From Aquatica leii (Eukaryota; Arthropoda; Insecta; Coleoptera; Lampyridae): a DNA stretch of 64,000 bases. Shown here piece after piece: positions 10,240 to 21,929 of the stretch. The position numbers were made by a program, and so were the translations under genes. The stretch lies in NCBI GenBank assembly GCA_035610365.1, contig CM069433.1, forward strand, positions 177,584,882 through 177,648,881, given 5' to 3'. Under the pieces are notes generated by a model. That model made no database searches and had not been told where the DNA came from. It saw nothing but the letters and a program-made list of their open reading frames with translations. Each line of letters starts with the position of its first letter. Positions within the stretch are counted from its first letter, which is position 1.

Positions 10240-11420
10240 AGCAATGGCAAAAGTATACGCCCTTGTCGTACTCCTTTTTGTATACTGACCTCGTTGGTTG
10301 TTATTTATCGTATTCTAATCTTTGCATTCGTTTTATATCTTTGCCATCTACGCCAGTGTGTTTTAATTTCGTTATTAGTATGTTATGTTGCTTTCTATCA
10401 AACGTCTTTTCGTACTCTATAAAACAAGCAAACACATCTTTTTGTTGATCCCGACATTTTGTATTTTTAAAGCATTGCTAAAGCCAAATTGCGTATCGTC
10501 TAAATCCTTTTTGCATTTAGTTCTTATTCTTGCATGTATTATACGGAGAAAGGTCTTAAGCATATGCGACGTAATACCAATTAAGCGAAAATCTCTGCAA
10601 TGCTTGGGGTGTTGTTTTTTTGGGTATTGCAACGAATGTGGACTCCAGACAGTCCTGGGGTATATCGCCTAAGTTGTATATATTGTTAAATAATTTTACT
10701 ATTATGTTGATATATTTGTTATTTATTAGGTTAAGAGCTTCTATTGGTATTAGATCCAGGCCTACTGGTTTACTGTCTTTTGTTATTTGCAATACGTGTT
10801 TCACTCAGATTTCAGGTTTTTCTTTTGCTCGTTCGATTCTGAAACAAGTCTGTTACGTATTTTTTTCAGGTCCTTTTTAACTCAGATTTTTCTTGTATCA
10901 GCTGGTTAATTTACTCATCAAACAACGTCACCGGTATTTGTTTTTTGTAATCATGTGATATTTTCTTGATCTTGCGTTTCAGACTCAGATTTTCTAGTTA
11001 TTCACATTGTTTTTTTATCCAACATTCTTTTGCAACTTTTATCTTTGTTCTTATCAACTTCTGCAGTCATCACACTCCTCTTTATTGTTCTTTGCTCGTC
11101 TTTGTTTTTCTATCAGAGCCAATACTTTATCTGTCATCTATTTAATCTTTTTAGCATTTCTTCACTTTTAAGGTGTTGGTTACACACTCTGTTTACTCTT
11201 TAATTTAATGTCATTTCAGATAGCATGTACACTTTCGAGTATCGAGTCTCATTGAGATCAGCAAATGATGTCTATGTCATTTTTCAATTTGGATAGGTCT
11301 ATTTGTCTCTTTTTCTGTTTTTTCATTGTGACCTTCAATCTAAGTCTTACGTCGGCTAGAATGGGGTAATGACCGGATCCAATACCGGTGTCGGGTTATG
11401 TTTTTGCATGCTTCACATAA
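10240..11420 (-). pseudogene. LINE-B (RTE-like), endonuclease end and RT
   Basis: Decayed non-LTR element. From 11420 downward on the minus strand: the end of an apurinic-type endonuclease (YWIRSLPHSS, a degenerate GSDHxP-like motif), a linker with KKQIPVTLFDE and LIQEKSELKRT, then RT with GLDLIPIEALNLINNKYINI, NLGDIPQDCLESTFVAIPKK, FRLIGITSHMLKTFLRIIHAR, DDTQFGFSNAL and FACFIEYEKTFDR. The segment carrying the YxDD active site is absent; gypsy-A gag begins about where it should be. Assignment to the RTE-like group rests on resemblance to LINE-C and LINE-E. Confidence 0.75.
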
Positions 11421-11930
11421 TTTCTACATCGTTTCAATGTAGTTCATTTGGATTTTCTTTGGTTCAGAGCATCATGGACACTTTGTAGTGCTGTCCATGT
11501 ATATAATCTGCGCTTTGGTAGTTTAAACCTTGTATTAGTTATTGCTATTTCAGTTTATTGACAGAATTCATAAAGCTTATCGTCTCTCTCGATACTTCGA
11601 CTAAGTCCAAAACTTCCAACCAAATCTCTTCAGCTGCCCTGGACTAGAAGCTATTGTTTTTATTTTTCTTGCCATAGTGAATTCCTGTGGAAAGTATAAT
11701 CAGGGTGGTTTCCCATTGCCTTCACTGATTCAGTTCAGCCGCCTCTAAAATGGGGAACAGACGCAATTTGCAGCCGCTCATGTCATGGGTCAGACGCTGG
11801 GTGTTTATCTGTTGGTCCGCGGGAGCTATTTTATTTCACTCTTGCCATTCAATCTGATAGACATTCTCCTATCCGCTACCTGAAGACGCGTCTTTTAGGA
11901 GATATAGGTTTCCTCTATAGTACCAACTTT
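11421..11930 (-). other. Probable LINE-B 5' region
   Basis: No open frame. The minus strand carries GC-richer leader-like sequence with CCGCGGACC, GAGGCGGCTGAACTG and GAATTCACTATGGCAAG, continuous in orientation with LINE-B. I read it as its 5' untranslated part and a lost endonuclease start. This is inferred from position only. Confidence 0.3.
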
Positions 11931-14400
11931 AATATTTGAATTTATGAAATTTCAAAGCGTTTTTTAGCTAATTTTAATTCAATTTCAGACTTTCTCAACA
12001 AATTTTTTAATAGACACAGACTTCTACTAAAATAATAATTGACTTGGAAAGCATAGTTTTACGTAGATCTCGATTTTCTACTTTGAGAGTTTTTTCGTCA
12101 TTACGTAACTACACTACACACACACGTTCGTTATATTATGCTTTATTTTCTACTTTTGTTACATAAATTACTATTACTTTAACTTTCTATACCAGTATAT
12201 TTACTAAAAAATGTACAAAACGCAGTATTTTGTTGACCTTTGTCATACTTTGGGTCTTAGTGATGTTAGTCGCACCTGTGATATTACCTTTTAAAGTTTA
12301 TACTACAATCGTTTTGGTAAAAAAACAAATTTGGACGACACCTCTCGGTGATATTTACGACACCTCAATTTCTAATCATTGAAAATCTACTTTCGTACCG
12401 TTTATATTTCATGTAGACAACGGAGTGTTTGCAATCTAAATAAAAATATGTTTTTTTTATCTGTCTAATGCAGTACTGCAGTTGTCTACTAAAATTTTTT
12501 GATTTGATTATTAGATTTTTGATTATTAGAATAAATTTGGTTATTGTTTAAAAAAAAATTATATAAAACGGGTAATAAGTCATTCTCGTTCTTTGCATTT
12601 TGGTTCTATGTTTAAAAGAACATAATAGTAAATGTATAAAAACCCATTTAAGAAAAAAAATCGGGTGTCAGTTATTATAAAAAGATGAAAACGATACTGT
12701 CTGAAGCTTATTTAAATTTGCGATCCCTTTCTGTTGTGAGTTAAGATCTTTCTATACCATTAGGAGCACTTGTTGTTTTGATTACTTTTTTTGTAATCAG
12801 ATAAAATGTTTAATTTTGTAATAATTTTACACGTTATTTTATTAAAAAAATTACAAAAGCACACGAAATAATTAATAGTTACAAAATATATTTCTTTTGT
12901 TCTTTTACACACTTGCGCTTTAATTTTGAACAGAAGTGCTATAAATATTTGTATTAGTTTAATTAGACTGTTTATTTAGATTTAACTGAATTGTGTTTAA
13001 TTGCGCAAAGCAATTATATTGTACTTCAAGAGACTTTTTGTCCACTTAATTTATTAAAACTGTTTGTTCAAATTTTATACGTTTATTTATTAAGTAATTT
13101 AATAATCTTTACCGTTCACTCTCCTATTTAAATTAAATGTTGTTTTATTAGTATTTTGATGATTTTAATTTTGTTATTATTTTTTTTAAATTGATATTAA
13201 ATTCGCTTACCTCTCATTCAACGTCTTTCACTCGTTTGATGAGGTTTTAATTAAAAAATCGAATCAAGTATATGTGTTTTTTGTTGTTTTTTAAATTTTA
13301 ATTTGTTTTAAATGTTTACGTTTATCGATTGAGAAGATTTTTTTTGTTTATATGAAAATCAATACAATGTTAAAAATTGTAGGTACTATTATTTTTTAAT
13401 TGAGGACCAAATACTATTTTGTTTTCTAACAAGTAGCAAGGAAAAGGGAAATAGTAACGGTTACAAGCTACAACGGTCAACAATTTTAACAAATTTAAAT
13501 CACAAGCAATGATTAAAACTAAAAAGCAAGTTGATCAAACATTAACGGTTACATGTAGTCGCAACATAATAGTATTTGAAAAAAAATGAGACGTAAACGT
13601 TTAACTTAGTACAAAATATAAGACTTACCTCAGACCTGAGGTTTCTTGTCGTATGTAGCTAGTAATCAGTTACATCAATAATGTTACTTTTTAAACTGGA
13701 ATGTAAGCTTAAAATCATCAGCTTACGTTTGCCAAACTCTGGCTTTGACTACGTTTAAAATTAAGAAAGATACTCGATCGACTACAGTCAAGGTACACAA
13801 ATGCGAAGGAGCTGCAAGTAAAATATTAATTAATAATTTTTAAGCTTAACATAAATTAACAATATAGCTTATGGTTTGATTCAAGCTATGCAAATACGTA
13901 CGTAATACAATTATAGAATTACACTGAAGTCATAGAATCAACGAAGCTATACTGAAGAGAGTATTTCCTAATTAACAATAATTGATTGCCATTTGATGTC
14001 ATTCGCTTAACTATTTTTGTGGGATTTGCTAAAAACGTAGTTGTAAAACGACGTGCAATTAAGTAAAATAAAAGTACTTACAGTTCAAGATTTTGTACCA
14101 TTACCAATTACGTACAGCTACTACTGCGGTAAAAAGTCGAATCGAATCGATCAAGGAATTGACAAAACCTTGAATATTGATTTACGCCAAAATATCAAAC
14201 CAGTAGTGTTCGTGTATCAGTGACGTGGCAAAAATGTTAATAACACACGAATTTTGGAAAACTAATTATTACCAACACGTAATAAAGTCGCTACTGAATA
14301 ATAATATTAAACGGTGAAAATTAATGTGATAATTACACGAATGGTACCAACAAGAGATTGACAACGACACACATTGAAGATTTACGGTAGCTGTGACATA
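11931..14400. other. AT-rich region, no gene seen
   Basis: About 2.5 kb with no open frame longer than about 60 codons, no RNA gene and no repeat pair that I could recognise. The last part, up to about 14957, may include the 5' LTR of gypsy-B. Confidence 0.5.
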
Positions 14401-14959
14401 AAGTTCTCTAAGTAATAAGTTAAAAACAGTTACACATTAACAACAATGCCTGTTTATTTGAAATAAAAATTAGAATAACAATTATTTGAAATTTACAACC
14501 GATGTTCAATATGTTATCCTTCAGCTACGATGATGTGGTAGTTTTATTTTACATCTTCCGATGTCGTCTTATTTTAACAATTTTGGGAATTTTTTTCAAA
14601 TTTCCTAGTGATTGATAAGACCATTTCCGTTTTGGATAAGCAGCACGCGAGCTTCCATGTTTGAGTGAGAAGTTTTAGTTTACGAGACGATCGTGTCAAG
14701 TGGTTTGAAGTTTAAATACTGCACAAGTAATCTTTGAATCTTTTCTCTAATATAGTTTTGTCAGGTTTCGTGCTACTCTGTATTCCTCCATCCAATCGAG
14801 TCTCCTATGTGTTCGTCGTAACCTTCCTTTTTTGTTTGGTGTATTCAATTAAATTAAGTTTGTATTTTTATTGCAGTGTATTTTGTCTTTGTCAACTAAA
14901 AAGAATCCGTTCTTTTAAATAAAGTCTAAGAAAAAATAAGTGTCGATTAATTTGTCACA
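14401..14959 (+). repeat. Probable 5' LTR of gypsy-B (left end not defined)
   Basis: The right edge is inferred from the primer-binding site that follows: the sequence ends TTTGTCACA at 14959, and an AATAAA-type signal lies at about 14918. No second LTR is present in the window, so the left boundary cannot be set. Confidence 0.4.
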
Positions 14960-14963
14960 TCCT

Positions 14964-14981
14964 TGGCGCCCAACGTGGGGC
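14964..14981 (+). promoter_or_regulatory. gypsy-B primer-binding site
   Basis: TGGCGCCCAACGTGGGG lies five bases after the LTR edge. TGGCG at this place is the usual start of the tRNA-complementary primer site in insect gypsy elements. Confidence 0.7.
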
Positions 14982-14990
14982 CATACTTTG

Positions 14991-15866
14991 ATGGATACAC
15001 CGTCGGGACAGACAAGAGCTGTAAAGAAACAGTACAATACAAGATCAACAACAAAACATCAAATAGAAATACCAGCTACAACAGCAGTTGAGCAGCTTTC
15101 CGGCCAGGATATGGAGGAAATAGATTTACGACTACCAGCCAATCTGTCCGATGCAGTAAGAGGAATCAAGCCTGTACCTCTAACATCAAGTATTGAACCG
15201 CCCTGTGTTAGGCTTACAACAAGCGTAGAAATGGCACAATACCAAGACATCGCAGCCGCTTTGGATTTGCCGCAGTTAACTACAACAAGTAATGTACAAA
15301 ACCATAAAACTAACATCAATCATATATACAAATTTCAACCCGATTATGACAACTTTAAATAACGATTTTAATTTAAAACCTAATTATAGTTTTAATGGTG
15401 GTGGCACTAACCTTAGTTATAGACCAAATGAATTACCGCCTAACAATATTCCTCAAACAAAACCTCAGAATGAATGACCACAATTTAACTTCGAAATAAT
15501 TAAAATACTGCCTATTTTTGATCATCGTCCTGATGGTTTACATCCGCTGAATTTTTTACGAGAACTAGATGAGCTTATGACATTATATAATACGCCTTTT
15601 AGCATTTATATTATAAAGAGTCGGTTTAAAGGCCGTGCTAAGCTTCGGTGTGATCCTTTCATTCATACTTTTTCTGATCTTCAAACATTTAAGGCAGCAC
15701 TTCTTAAACAATTCTTTAACAATTACACACAGCTAAAAATTCGTCAATCACTCGAAACTGGTCGATACAATAGTAGCTAGGGTTCATACGGAGATTATTT
15801 CTTAAAAAATATTGCACAATGGCGAAATTTGATTTTGATTTACTCTGAAAAAAAATTAATTAAAAA
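14991..15866 (+). pseudogene. gypsy-B gag, N-terminal and capsid part
   Basis: An ATG at 14991 opens a 124-codon frame (MDTPSGQTRAVKKQYNTRST) to a stop at 15360-15362. The frame then shifts to NNDFNLKPNYSFNGGG. The capsid follows: ILPIFDHRPDGLHPLNFLRE, then RFKGRAKLRCDPFIHTFSDL and KAALLKQFFNNYTQLKIRQS, matching the retrotransposon gag capsid pattern. A TAG at 15778 follows. It is interrupted at 15866 by the tRNA-bearing insertion and resumes at 16593 in matching register (SEKKLIKK, then SKHFLSHLSYN). Confidence 0.75.
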
Positions 15867-16184
15867 GGGCGTGTACTAGTGTACACATGTAAGAAGTGAA
15901 ACTTCTTTATGGCCTTATTTTTCGCAAAATGATCTACATGCAACTTTTCAGAAATTGGTTAAATAAAGTTAATTTAGATAAAGTTTAAACAAAAGGATTT
16001 TATTATCATAGACATGAATACAAATTATCATAGACATGAATACAAATAACCGATTGCGCCACGAAGGCTGATATTTGATGATTTTGTAGAATTTGTGGAG
16101 TATTACAACAACAATTGATCGTATCTTATAGCAACGTTTTGACCGTGTACCTTATAACCATCCGTTTTGTGACCTAGAGTATGT

Positions 16185-16204
16185 GCCTCCTTGGCGCAAT
16201 CGGC

Positions 16205-16241
<37 letters not shown>

Positions 16242-16258
16242 GAGCCCACCCGGGGGCG
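16185..16258 (+). tRNA. tRNA-Asn (anticodon GTT)
   Basis: A 74-nt cloverleaf. Acceptor GCCTCCT pairs with CGGGGGC except for a T-C mismatch at the seventh pair. The D arm is GCGC/GCGC, the anticodon arm TTCGG-CTGTTAA-CCGAA and the T arm GGTGG-TTCGAGC-CCACC, with discriminator G. No intron. A T5 run follows. A and B box promoter sequences (TGGCGCAATCGG and GGTTCGAGCCC) are intact. Apart from the acceptor mismatch it looks functional. It lies inside an insertion within a dead gypsy gag. Confidence 0.92.
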
Positions 16259-16261
16259 AAC

Positions 16262-16266
16262 TTTTT
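16262..16266 (+). terminator. RNA polymerase III T-run of the tRNA
   Basis: TTTTT four bases after the discriminator, the normal pol III stop. Confidence 0.75.
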
Positions 16267-16592
16267 ATTTATTTTACTACCTTTGAACACCTTGTACAAT
16301 TTGTATTTTTTAAAAATATTTTAGAATTTTATAATAAATAATTCCACCCAACTATTAGAAAAATAGATATAATTACTTACTTTTGTTAAAAATCCACTGG
16401 AATTAGAATTAAAATAAAGACTTTGATTTTGTTGATCACTTTAATATTTATATTATTTATAACGTCACTATTACGTTTCAGAAAAAAAAAGATGGCGCGT
16501 AACGGAATAATGTTACGCGTAACCGAAAAAAATGTGACGCGTAAAATATGACGGTAAATTTTTTTCCAACGCCGATAAAAAAGTTTCACTTC

Positions 16593-17400
16593 AAAAAATT
16601 TCTAAGCACTTTCTCTCACACTTATCGTACAATATTGCTGATTGTAATTCTTTTAATGAGGTTGTTGATTTACTACTATTGCAGATTTTTATAAGGGTTC
16701 CGATAAAGACCCAAGTACTTACATAAAAGACGGTTATTTCCGTAATAGACTTTCGCAATCATCGATGCACAATAATAACCGTAAAGTACAGTTTCAGTCA
16801 CCAAATTCAAATCCTTTTATGCAAAATTATCCTAAAACAAACGTAAAAGGTAACAAAAGAATTGCACAAATAGAAGTAAAATTAGATAACCTCCAGCTTG
16901 AATCTGTTGAATCTTCGGAAAACTCCAATCTCTCTGTTGTGTAGGTCCAAATAACAGAGCATCGTCTTTAAGTACCTATAATAACAACCCATTTTCGGAT
17001 GTATTAACAGAATGTGATCATAAACACGAACCATTACTTTTTCGATCACCTGTTATTGTCTTGAATATTTCAGGTTATGAATTTCCAGCATTAATCGACT
17101 CAGGTAGCAACATCTGTGCGCTAAGTGAGGATGTTTGGAATCAGGTAAAAAAACCCGGATATTCCTTGTTTTAATGTTTCAGGAATAAAAGTTTTTGAGG
17201 CATTTAGAGTAAAACAACGACGCATTAATAAGGAAATTTTTCTACCTTTTAGGGTCGCAAAGCTATAGTTTTGAATTTTTACTTATTCTTGAACTTTCAT
17301 GTCCTGTTATAATTGGTGTGGATTTTCTTTGACAACACCAAGCTATAATCAAATTGGCCGACAAATTTATAACTATTCAGTCTGAGGTTTCTGTAAATTA
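16593..17400 (+). pseudogene. gypsy-B gag C-terminus and protease
   Basis: After the insertion the gag frame resumes (SKHFLSHLSYNIADCNSFNE), followed by a polar stretch (NPFMQNYPKTNVKGNKRIAQ). No zinc knuckle is seen. An aspartic protease core is clear: ALIDSGSNICALSE, with the catalytic Asp codon at 17097-17099 and the D-S-G triad. Frameshifts follow. Confidence 0.7.
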
Positions 17401-17539
17401 CGTAAATTTTTTTTCATGATTACGCCGCGACGCCCTCGTTTGAACTTTGTCATTTGCAAACATGTATTTGTTCACCAGTTACTGTTTTGGAGGAAATAGA
17501 TCCACCCCCAAATTTTACCGCTACTCTTACTAATTCAAT

Positions 17540-18166
17540 TTTGAACAACTCAGAGAAGGAAACCTACAGTTGCTGATTAAATCGTCGTCATTATTTTCCA
17601 ATATTCCTAGTCGTACCACTGAGTATTTTCACGACATTTGTCTTACGGATACAACACCTTTCGTACAAAAGCAGTATCCTATTTCCACAGCACATAGACA
17701 AGCGGTGCAAGAAGAAATAGACCGCATGGAAACGTGGGGCGTTATTGAACGCGCTGCCACGCCTTATATCAGTCCATTAGTTACAACAGCAAAAAAGGAC
17801 GGTAGTGTTAGGGTTTGTTTAGATTCTCGTCGTTTAAATTCGCGTATGGAAAAAGACCATGAGTTACCAAGAAAGATCGACGATATTCTTAAAACTCTAC
17901 ACAGTGTTAAGTACATGTCGACTATAGACTTAACACACTCGTATTGGCAAATACCGTTGAAACCTGAGGTTAGGAAATACACCGGGTTTAGAGTCGGTAC
18001 AAAATCGTATTGCTTTAATGTCTTACCTTTTGGGTTAACCACAGCGATCGCTTCTTTTAGCCGTTGTATGAGTAAGGTTCTTGGACCTACGTTTGATCAA
18101 TTTTGTACCACTTACGTCGATGATCTCCTCGTTGGTTCGGAAACGTTTGAATATATACTAGAATGG
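17540..18166 (+). pseudogene. gypsy-B reverse transcriptase, truncated after the active site
   Basis: RT of a Ty3/gypsy element with a nearly clean frame from 17570. It reads YPISTAHRQAVQEEIDRMET, SPLVTTAKKDGSVRVCLDSR, STIDLTHSYWQIPLKP, CFNVLPFGLTTAIASFSRCM and the active site YVDDLLVG (18113-18136). Catalytic Asp residues in TIDL and YVDD are present. The frame ends shortly after at the junction with piggyBac sequence (about 18166); the thumb, RNase H and integrase are absent. Of the RT segments in this window it is one of the best preserved. Confidence 0.85.
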
Positions 18167-18174
18167 TAGACAAC

Positions 18175-19010
18175 GCTCCAGAACGGGAACAAGGTAAAAC
18201 ACAATTTTATCGTTTTATGCACGAGTATAAAATTTCATTTCTAGAGAAGCGGGTAGTTTTGGATTTGGTTGAGGGTTTGAGAGAGGGTTATGGTATTACC
18301 ACACATATTTTTTTACGTCTATGTCTTTGGCGAAGAAGCTTCCTTTAGCAATCAAAAACCTTGACCGGAACAATTCGTAAAACACGTAGAGAAATACCAA
18401 AAGAATTTTTGCCAAAAAGAAATCAAGCAGAATACTCAAGCGAAATTCTATATGGAGAAGACACAATTTTAGTATCTTACGTACCTAAATAATATAGAAG
18501 CGTTATGCTACTTTCAACGCAACATCAAGATTTGGAATTGTCCGGAGAAGACCTCAGTTACAAACCGCAAGTTATCTTGGACTATAATAGCTGCAAAGAA
18601 GCTGTGGACAGCGTCGATAAAATGATGAAGGAATACTCATGCAGAAGAAATACAAATCGCTGCCCTCTTGTTTTATTTTTTAATTTCCTTGATATTGCTG
18701 CCATGAATGCATTTATTCTATACACTACAAAATTTGGAAATTTTGAAAAAGGGAAAACATCCCGAAGGAGATTATTTTTGCAAAAACTTGGGTTTGAATT
18801 AGTAATCTCACATATAAAAAACGTACACTTTAAGGATTACCAAGACATGTGTAGAATGCAATAGCGATGGTTTTGGCAGACACAGAACCAGAGGAAGTAG
18901 GACCGCAAGACAAAACTATCCCTCGCCCAAAAAGAGGTTGTTGTAAGATATGTCCAAGAGCAAATGACAAAAAATGTTCGGAAATATTTTTTCTCTGCTA
19001 GTTGACTACA
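18175..19010 (+). pseudogene. piggyBac-like transposase, C-terminal part
   Basis: Fragment of a DDD transposase that normally excises precisely at TTAA sites. A first stretch reads VVLDLVEGLREGYGIT. A frameshift leads to TGTIRKTRREIPKEFLPKRN, then DTILVSYVPK with a stop, SVMLLSTQHQDLELS, YNSCKEAVDSVDKMMKEYSC (region of the third catalytic Asp), RCPLVLFFNFLDIAAMNAFI and KTSRRRLFLQKLGFELV. The C-terminal cysteine-rich domain is recognisable in shifted frames (GFGRHRTRGSRTARQ, ICPRANDKKCSE). The N-terminal half with the first two catalytic Asp residues is missing, and gypsy-B RT abuts it directly. Confidence 0.85.
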
Positions 19011-19179
19011 AACTTCAGTTACTGTTGGAATTAAGCAATGTTTACGTTTTATACATTAATTTAAATCAACCGGATCTAAACAGAGTCTTAAGGACCCAAT
19101 AGGTTTTTCTCACAATTACCAAATTGCTCGCCTACTCCACAGCACCTTTGACCTTTCTATAATTTTGTCTTTTTCTAAA

Positions 19180-20060
19180 TCAACTAAATTTTGTTTTAAT
19201 TTGTTTTGTATAGTATTTGGTGCTGCGAGGTGGTCTCACAACTGGAATTGTACCCTTGTTTAATTCTATCGTACACTTGTCTTTAAATTTACCCAAGCCA
19301 TTGAACAAATCTAAATTTAATTTTATAAAATTTTCCTTATTACTAATGTTACTACAAAATTTTGTAATATTATTTTGGTTTGTTTTACAACATAGAGAAA
19401 CAAACCCAACAGTCGCAAATTTATAACCCCTATATGTCTCTAGTAACAAAATAATTTTCTCTAACACACATGAATCTTTTAACATATTTAATACAAACAT
19501 CGGAATTATATTTACCTCTGCTTCAGTGTCAAACTTGAACGGTATTTCTACATTGTTTACGTTAATAGTTTTGTACCATGACAGAGTTTTTACTGCTGCT
19601 ACATTGACGAATGCTATTTTAATATTTTCGACTGCTAGCCTTTTTTCTGTTTTACTTGAGACTTCTATTTCTTGTAAATGTTCAACTTTATCTAAATTTA
19701 ATTTTTCAACAGATAACAATTTCTCTTGCAGATTTTTATCCTTTATCCCAAGAACAATTATTGAACAATTTCCTCTGGGTCTTTAATATTTACAGCTGTG
19801 AACTAAATTTTTTAACTCGCTTAAAAATGATGAAATGGCTCCTTATGTTCTTGTCGTTTGTTGTAAAACAAGAATTTTTCGTAAACAATGTTTCTTTTTG
19901 GGAATATATATTTATCAAACTCTGCAATTACTGAGTCATATTTTTCTCTTTCTTTATCTGACAATTTAAAATGATTGAAAATTTCGATGCCTTCTCTATT
20001 TATTAAATTTAATAATTTAGCAATTTTGATTTTGTCACGTTTTTGTCATTTCTGTCGGAA
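19180..20060 (-). pseudogene. gypsy-C gag and protease, knuckle region missing
   Basis: Minus-strand Ty3/gypsy fragment. Reading from about 20060: FNHFKLSDKEREKYDSVIAE, FDKYIFPKRNIVYEKFLFYN (capsid), then KLLSVEKLNLDKVEHLQEIE. It then goes directly to WYKTINVNNVEIPFKFDTEA, a protease with the triad changed to DTEA (usually DTGA). It ends with GLGKFKDKCTIELNKGTIPV and RPPRS, the entry to RT. Relatives have zinc knuckles between capsid and protease; none is seen here. The frame 19180-19719 is uninterrupted for 179 codons. Confidence 0.8.
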
Positions 20061-21600
20061 TAATTCTTCTCTATTTTATTTTTGTTTAAAAACTTTTTTC
20101 TTGAACGGACTGCGCCATGTTTTATTGTACTTCTATTAAAAGATTATTATATTTGAAGATTTATTTAAACTTATGTACATTTCTGCCTGTTTACAATGAC
20201 TCACTTGTTTTTCAATTTTACAACAAATTCGACCAAGTTTCGGAATTATTGAGCGACATTAATAATTTCTTTAAAAATTTACCACGTGTTTTCATATTAG
20301 ATAAAGCAGTAGCATATAGAATTCCTAAAGCATTTATTACAAATACAAATTCTTAACAATGTATGTAAAAACATAGAAGCTCTTATATGTGTAGTGTATG
20401 GAAAAAATACAAAACACATCTATGCTATCGAATACCATTATAAAAACGCGTGCATTTTTCAGGCTATTGAATTTGACAAAAAAAATTGAAAAGACATTGG
20501 GAAAAGAAAAACTGAACTGTGACAGTGAGTATTTAAACTTAAAATGAAATTTACAATTTTATAACTTTACACATATTTTATCTGCAATTATTAAAATTAT
20601 CTTATAAGAATCGTCTATATTTTTATAAGGATATAGTAATATCGTTTTTTAGCACTTATAGGCACTGTTATTTTAAAAATCTTTGTTATTCATACATCCG
20701 CTTAAATTTTTATTTGTTTAATGTCTATATTTTATAATAAGAACAGTAAGATTGCACTGTTAATTACTACTTAGTTTTTGTAATAATTGCCACTGTAGAA
20801 ATTTTAAATAATTATTGATTATACTTTTTATCAAAGTTTTTACATTGTTGTTAGATATTTTTGCTAAATATTTTGCAGTCTGTACATAACAGTCATTACA
20901 ACAGTCTTATCCGAAATGCTAGCGGTTGCTTTGATAACTTTAATGTTACCTATTATTAGTATTTTAGTAATATAAGTACATCTTTGATGTACATTATTAC
21001 TCCATAATTTTACTTAACATCTCTTGCTTTATAAATTAAGTTAAAGCTTTGTACATTAAAACCATATAGGGAGTTTATTTTCCATATGTATACAAGGAAA
21101 ACTTTAATCCAATTTAAAACATAGTACATCGTGTTTAGAACCAATATCTTCAGAAAATGAAATCGGAATAAAATTAAACTTTAAATAACTTGTTATTCAA
21201 TTTTTTAAAACTGGTTAATTTTAGCATTTATAACACCAAACGATAAAAACAATGGATTATTTCAAACTAAGTTTTTAGTTTTAAAAATCAAATTCGTTTA
21301 AAATAATGTTATAAAAATGTGTTCCACTATCTTGGTTTTAACTATCTTTATTTGTATAAATATTAGAAATAATTTTATTTATTGACAAAAAACCGTTTTG
21401 TTGTATTATAATTTTATTAAATAAATAATAGCACATTGGCATTATAGACAGTGTGCTAATGCTAATTATTCGGTTTGGTACAAGGACTTTTGTTATGTCG
21501 ACTTTTACAGATTTTTTCTTGTCAAAAAAGATGCTCGCAATATAATAACAATTACATAATGATTTGTAATAATCAAATTAATGATCCCTTCTTATAGGAG
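20061..21600. other. AT-rich region, nothing recognised
   Basis: No coding, RNA gene or repeat that I can support, apart from the end of gypsy-C near 20060. Confidence 0.5.
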
Positions 21601-21606
21601 GTAGGG

Positions 21607-21678
21607 AAAGAAGCAACTATTTCAGATAATTGCGACGTTTCGTGTTCGAGATGAACACTTCATTAAGGTCGCTTCTTT
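21607..21678 (-). ncRNA. Degenerate hammerhead-like hairpin
   Basis: Inverted repeat AAAGAAGC (21607-21614) / GCTTCTTT (21671-21678) enclosing, on the minus strand, TTAATGA-A-GTGTTC-loop-GAACAC-GAAACG. This resembles the hammerhead core (CTGATGA, helix II, GAAA) with two mutated core bases and one extra base before helix II. It would not be expected to cleave. It has the same layout as the motif at 60315-60466. Confidence 0.35.
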
Positions 21679-21929
21679 ATTGTAAGAAACACGCATTTTT
21701 AATTACTTTATCAACATAAATAAACAAAACGTATAACTATATGACTAACAAACATCAATTAACGTTAAAAATTGAAAAATTTGGACGAAGTAACACCGTT
21801 ATAATTATAAAATTTATTTTTGTTTTTTGCAATTAGCAACTGTTAGACGGAAATTTTACAAGTTGAGCCATTGTTTAGCAATAAATGTAGGTTTGTTTAA
21901 ACATTTGCTATGCTTTTCCATTTATGCTG

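Larger units (their letters stand above)
15867..16592 (+). mobile_element. 726-bp insertion in gypsy-B gag, carries a tRNA-Asn gene
   Basis: Gag coding stops at AAAAA (15862-15866) and restarts after AAAAA at 16593, so the block between is an insertion with a short A-run duplication. It contains an imperfect 18-bp inverted repeat (GAAGTGAAACTTCTTTAT at 15893-15910; reverse complement at 16575-16592), a tRNA-Asn gene and a perfect 12-bp palindrome GTTACGCGTAAC (16512-16523). It encodes no protein. It could be a non-autonomous DNA element or a captured genomic segment. Confidence 0.6.

Noticed and set aside
9790..10422. 210-codon plus-strand frame, phenylalanine and serine rich
   Set aside because: It is the antisense of the gypsy-A gag coiled coil and LINE-B RT on the minus strand; T-rich antisense frames are long by composition.
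14940..14990. Starting the gypsy-B gag before 14991
   Set aside because: The earlier in-frame start would lie across the primer-binding site; the ATG at 14991 is the first plausible start after it.
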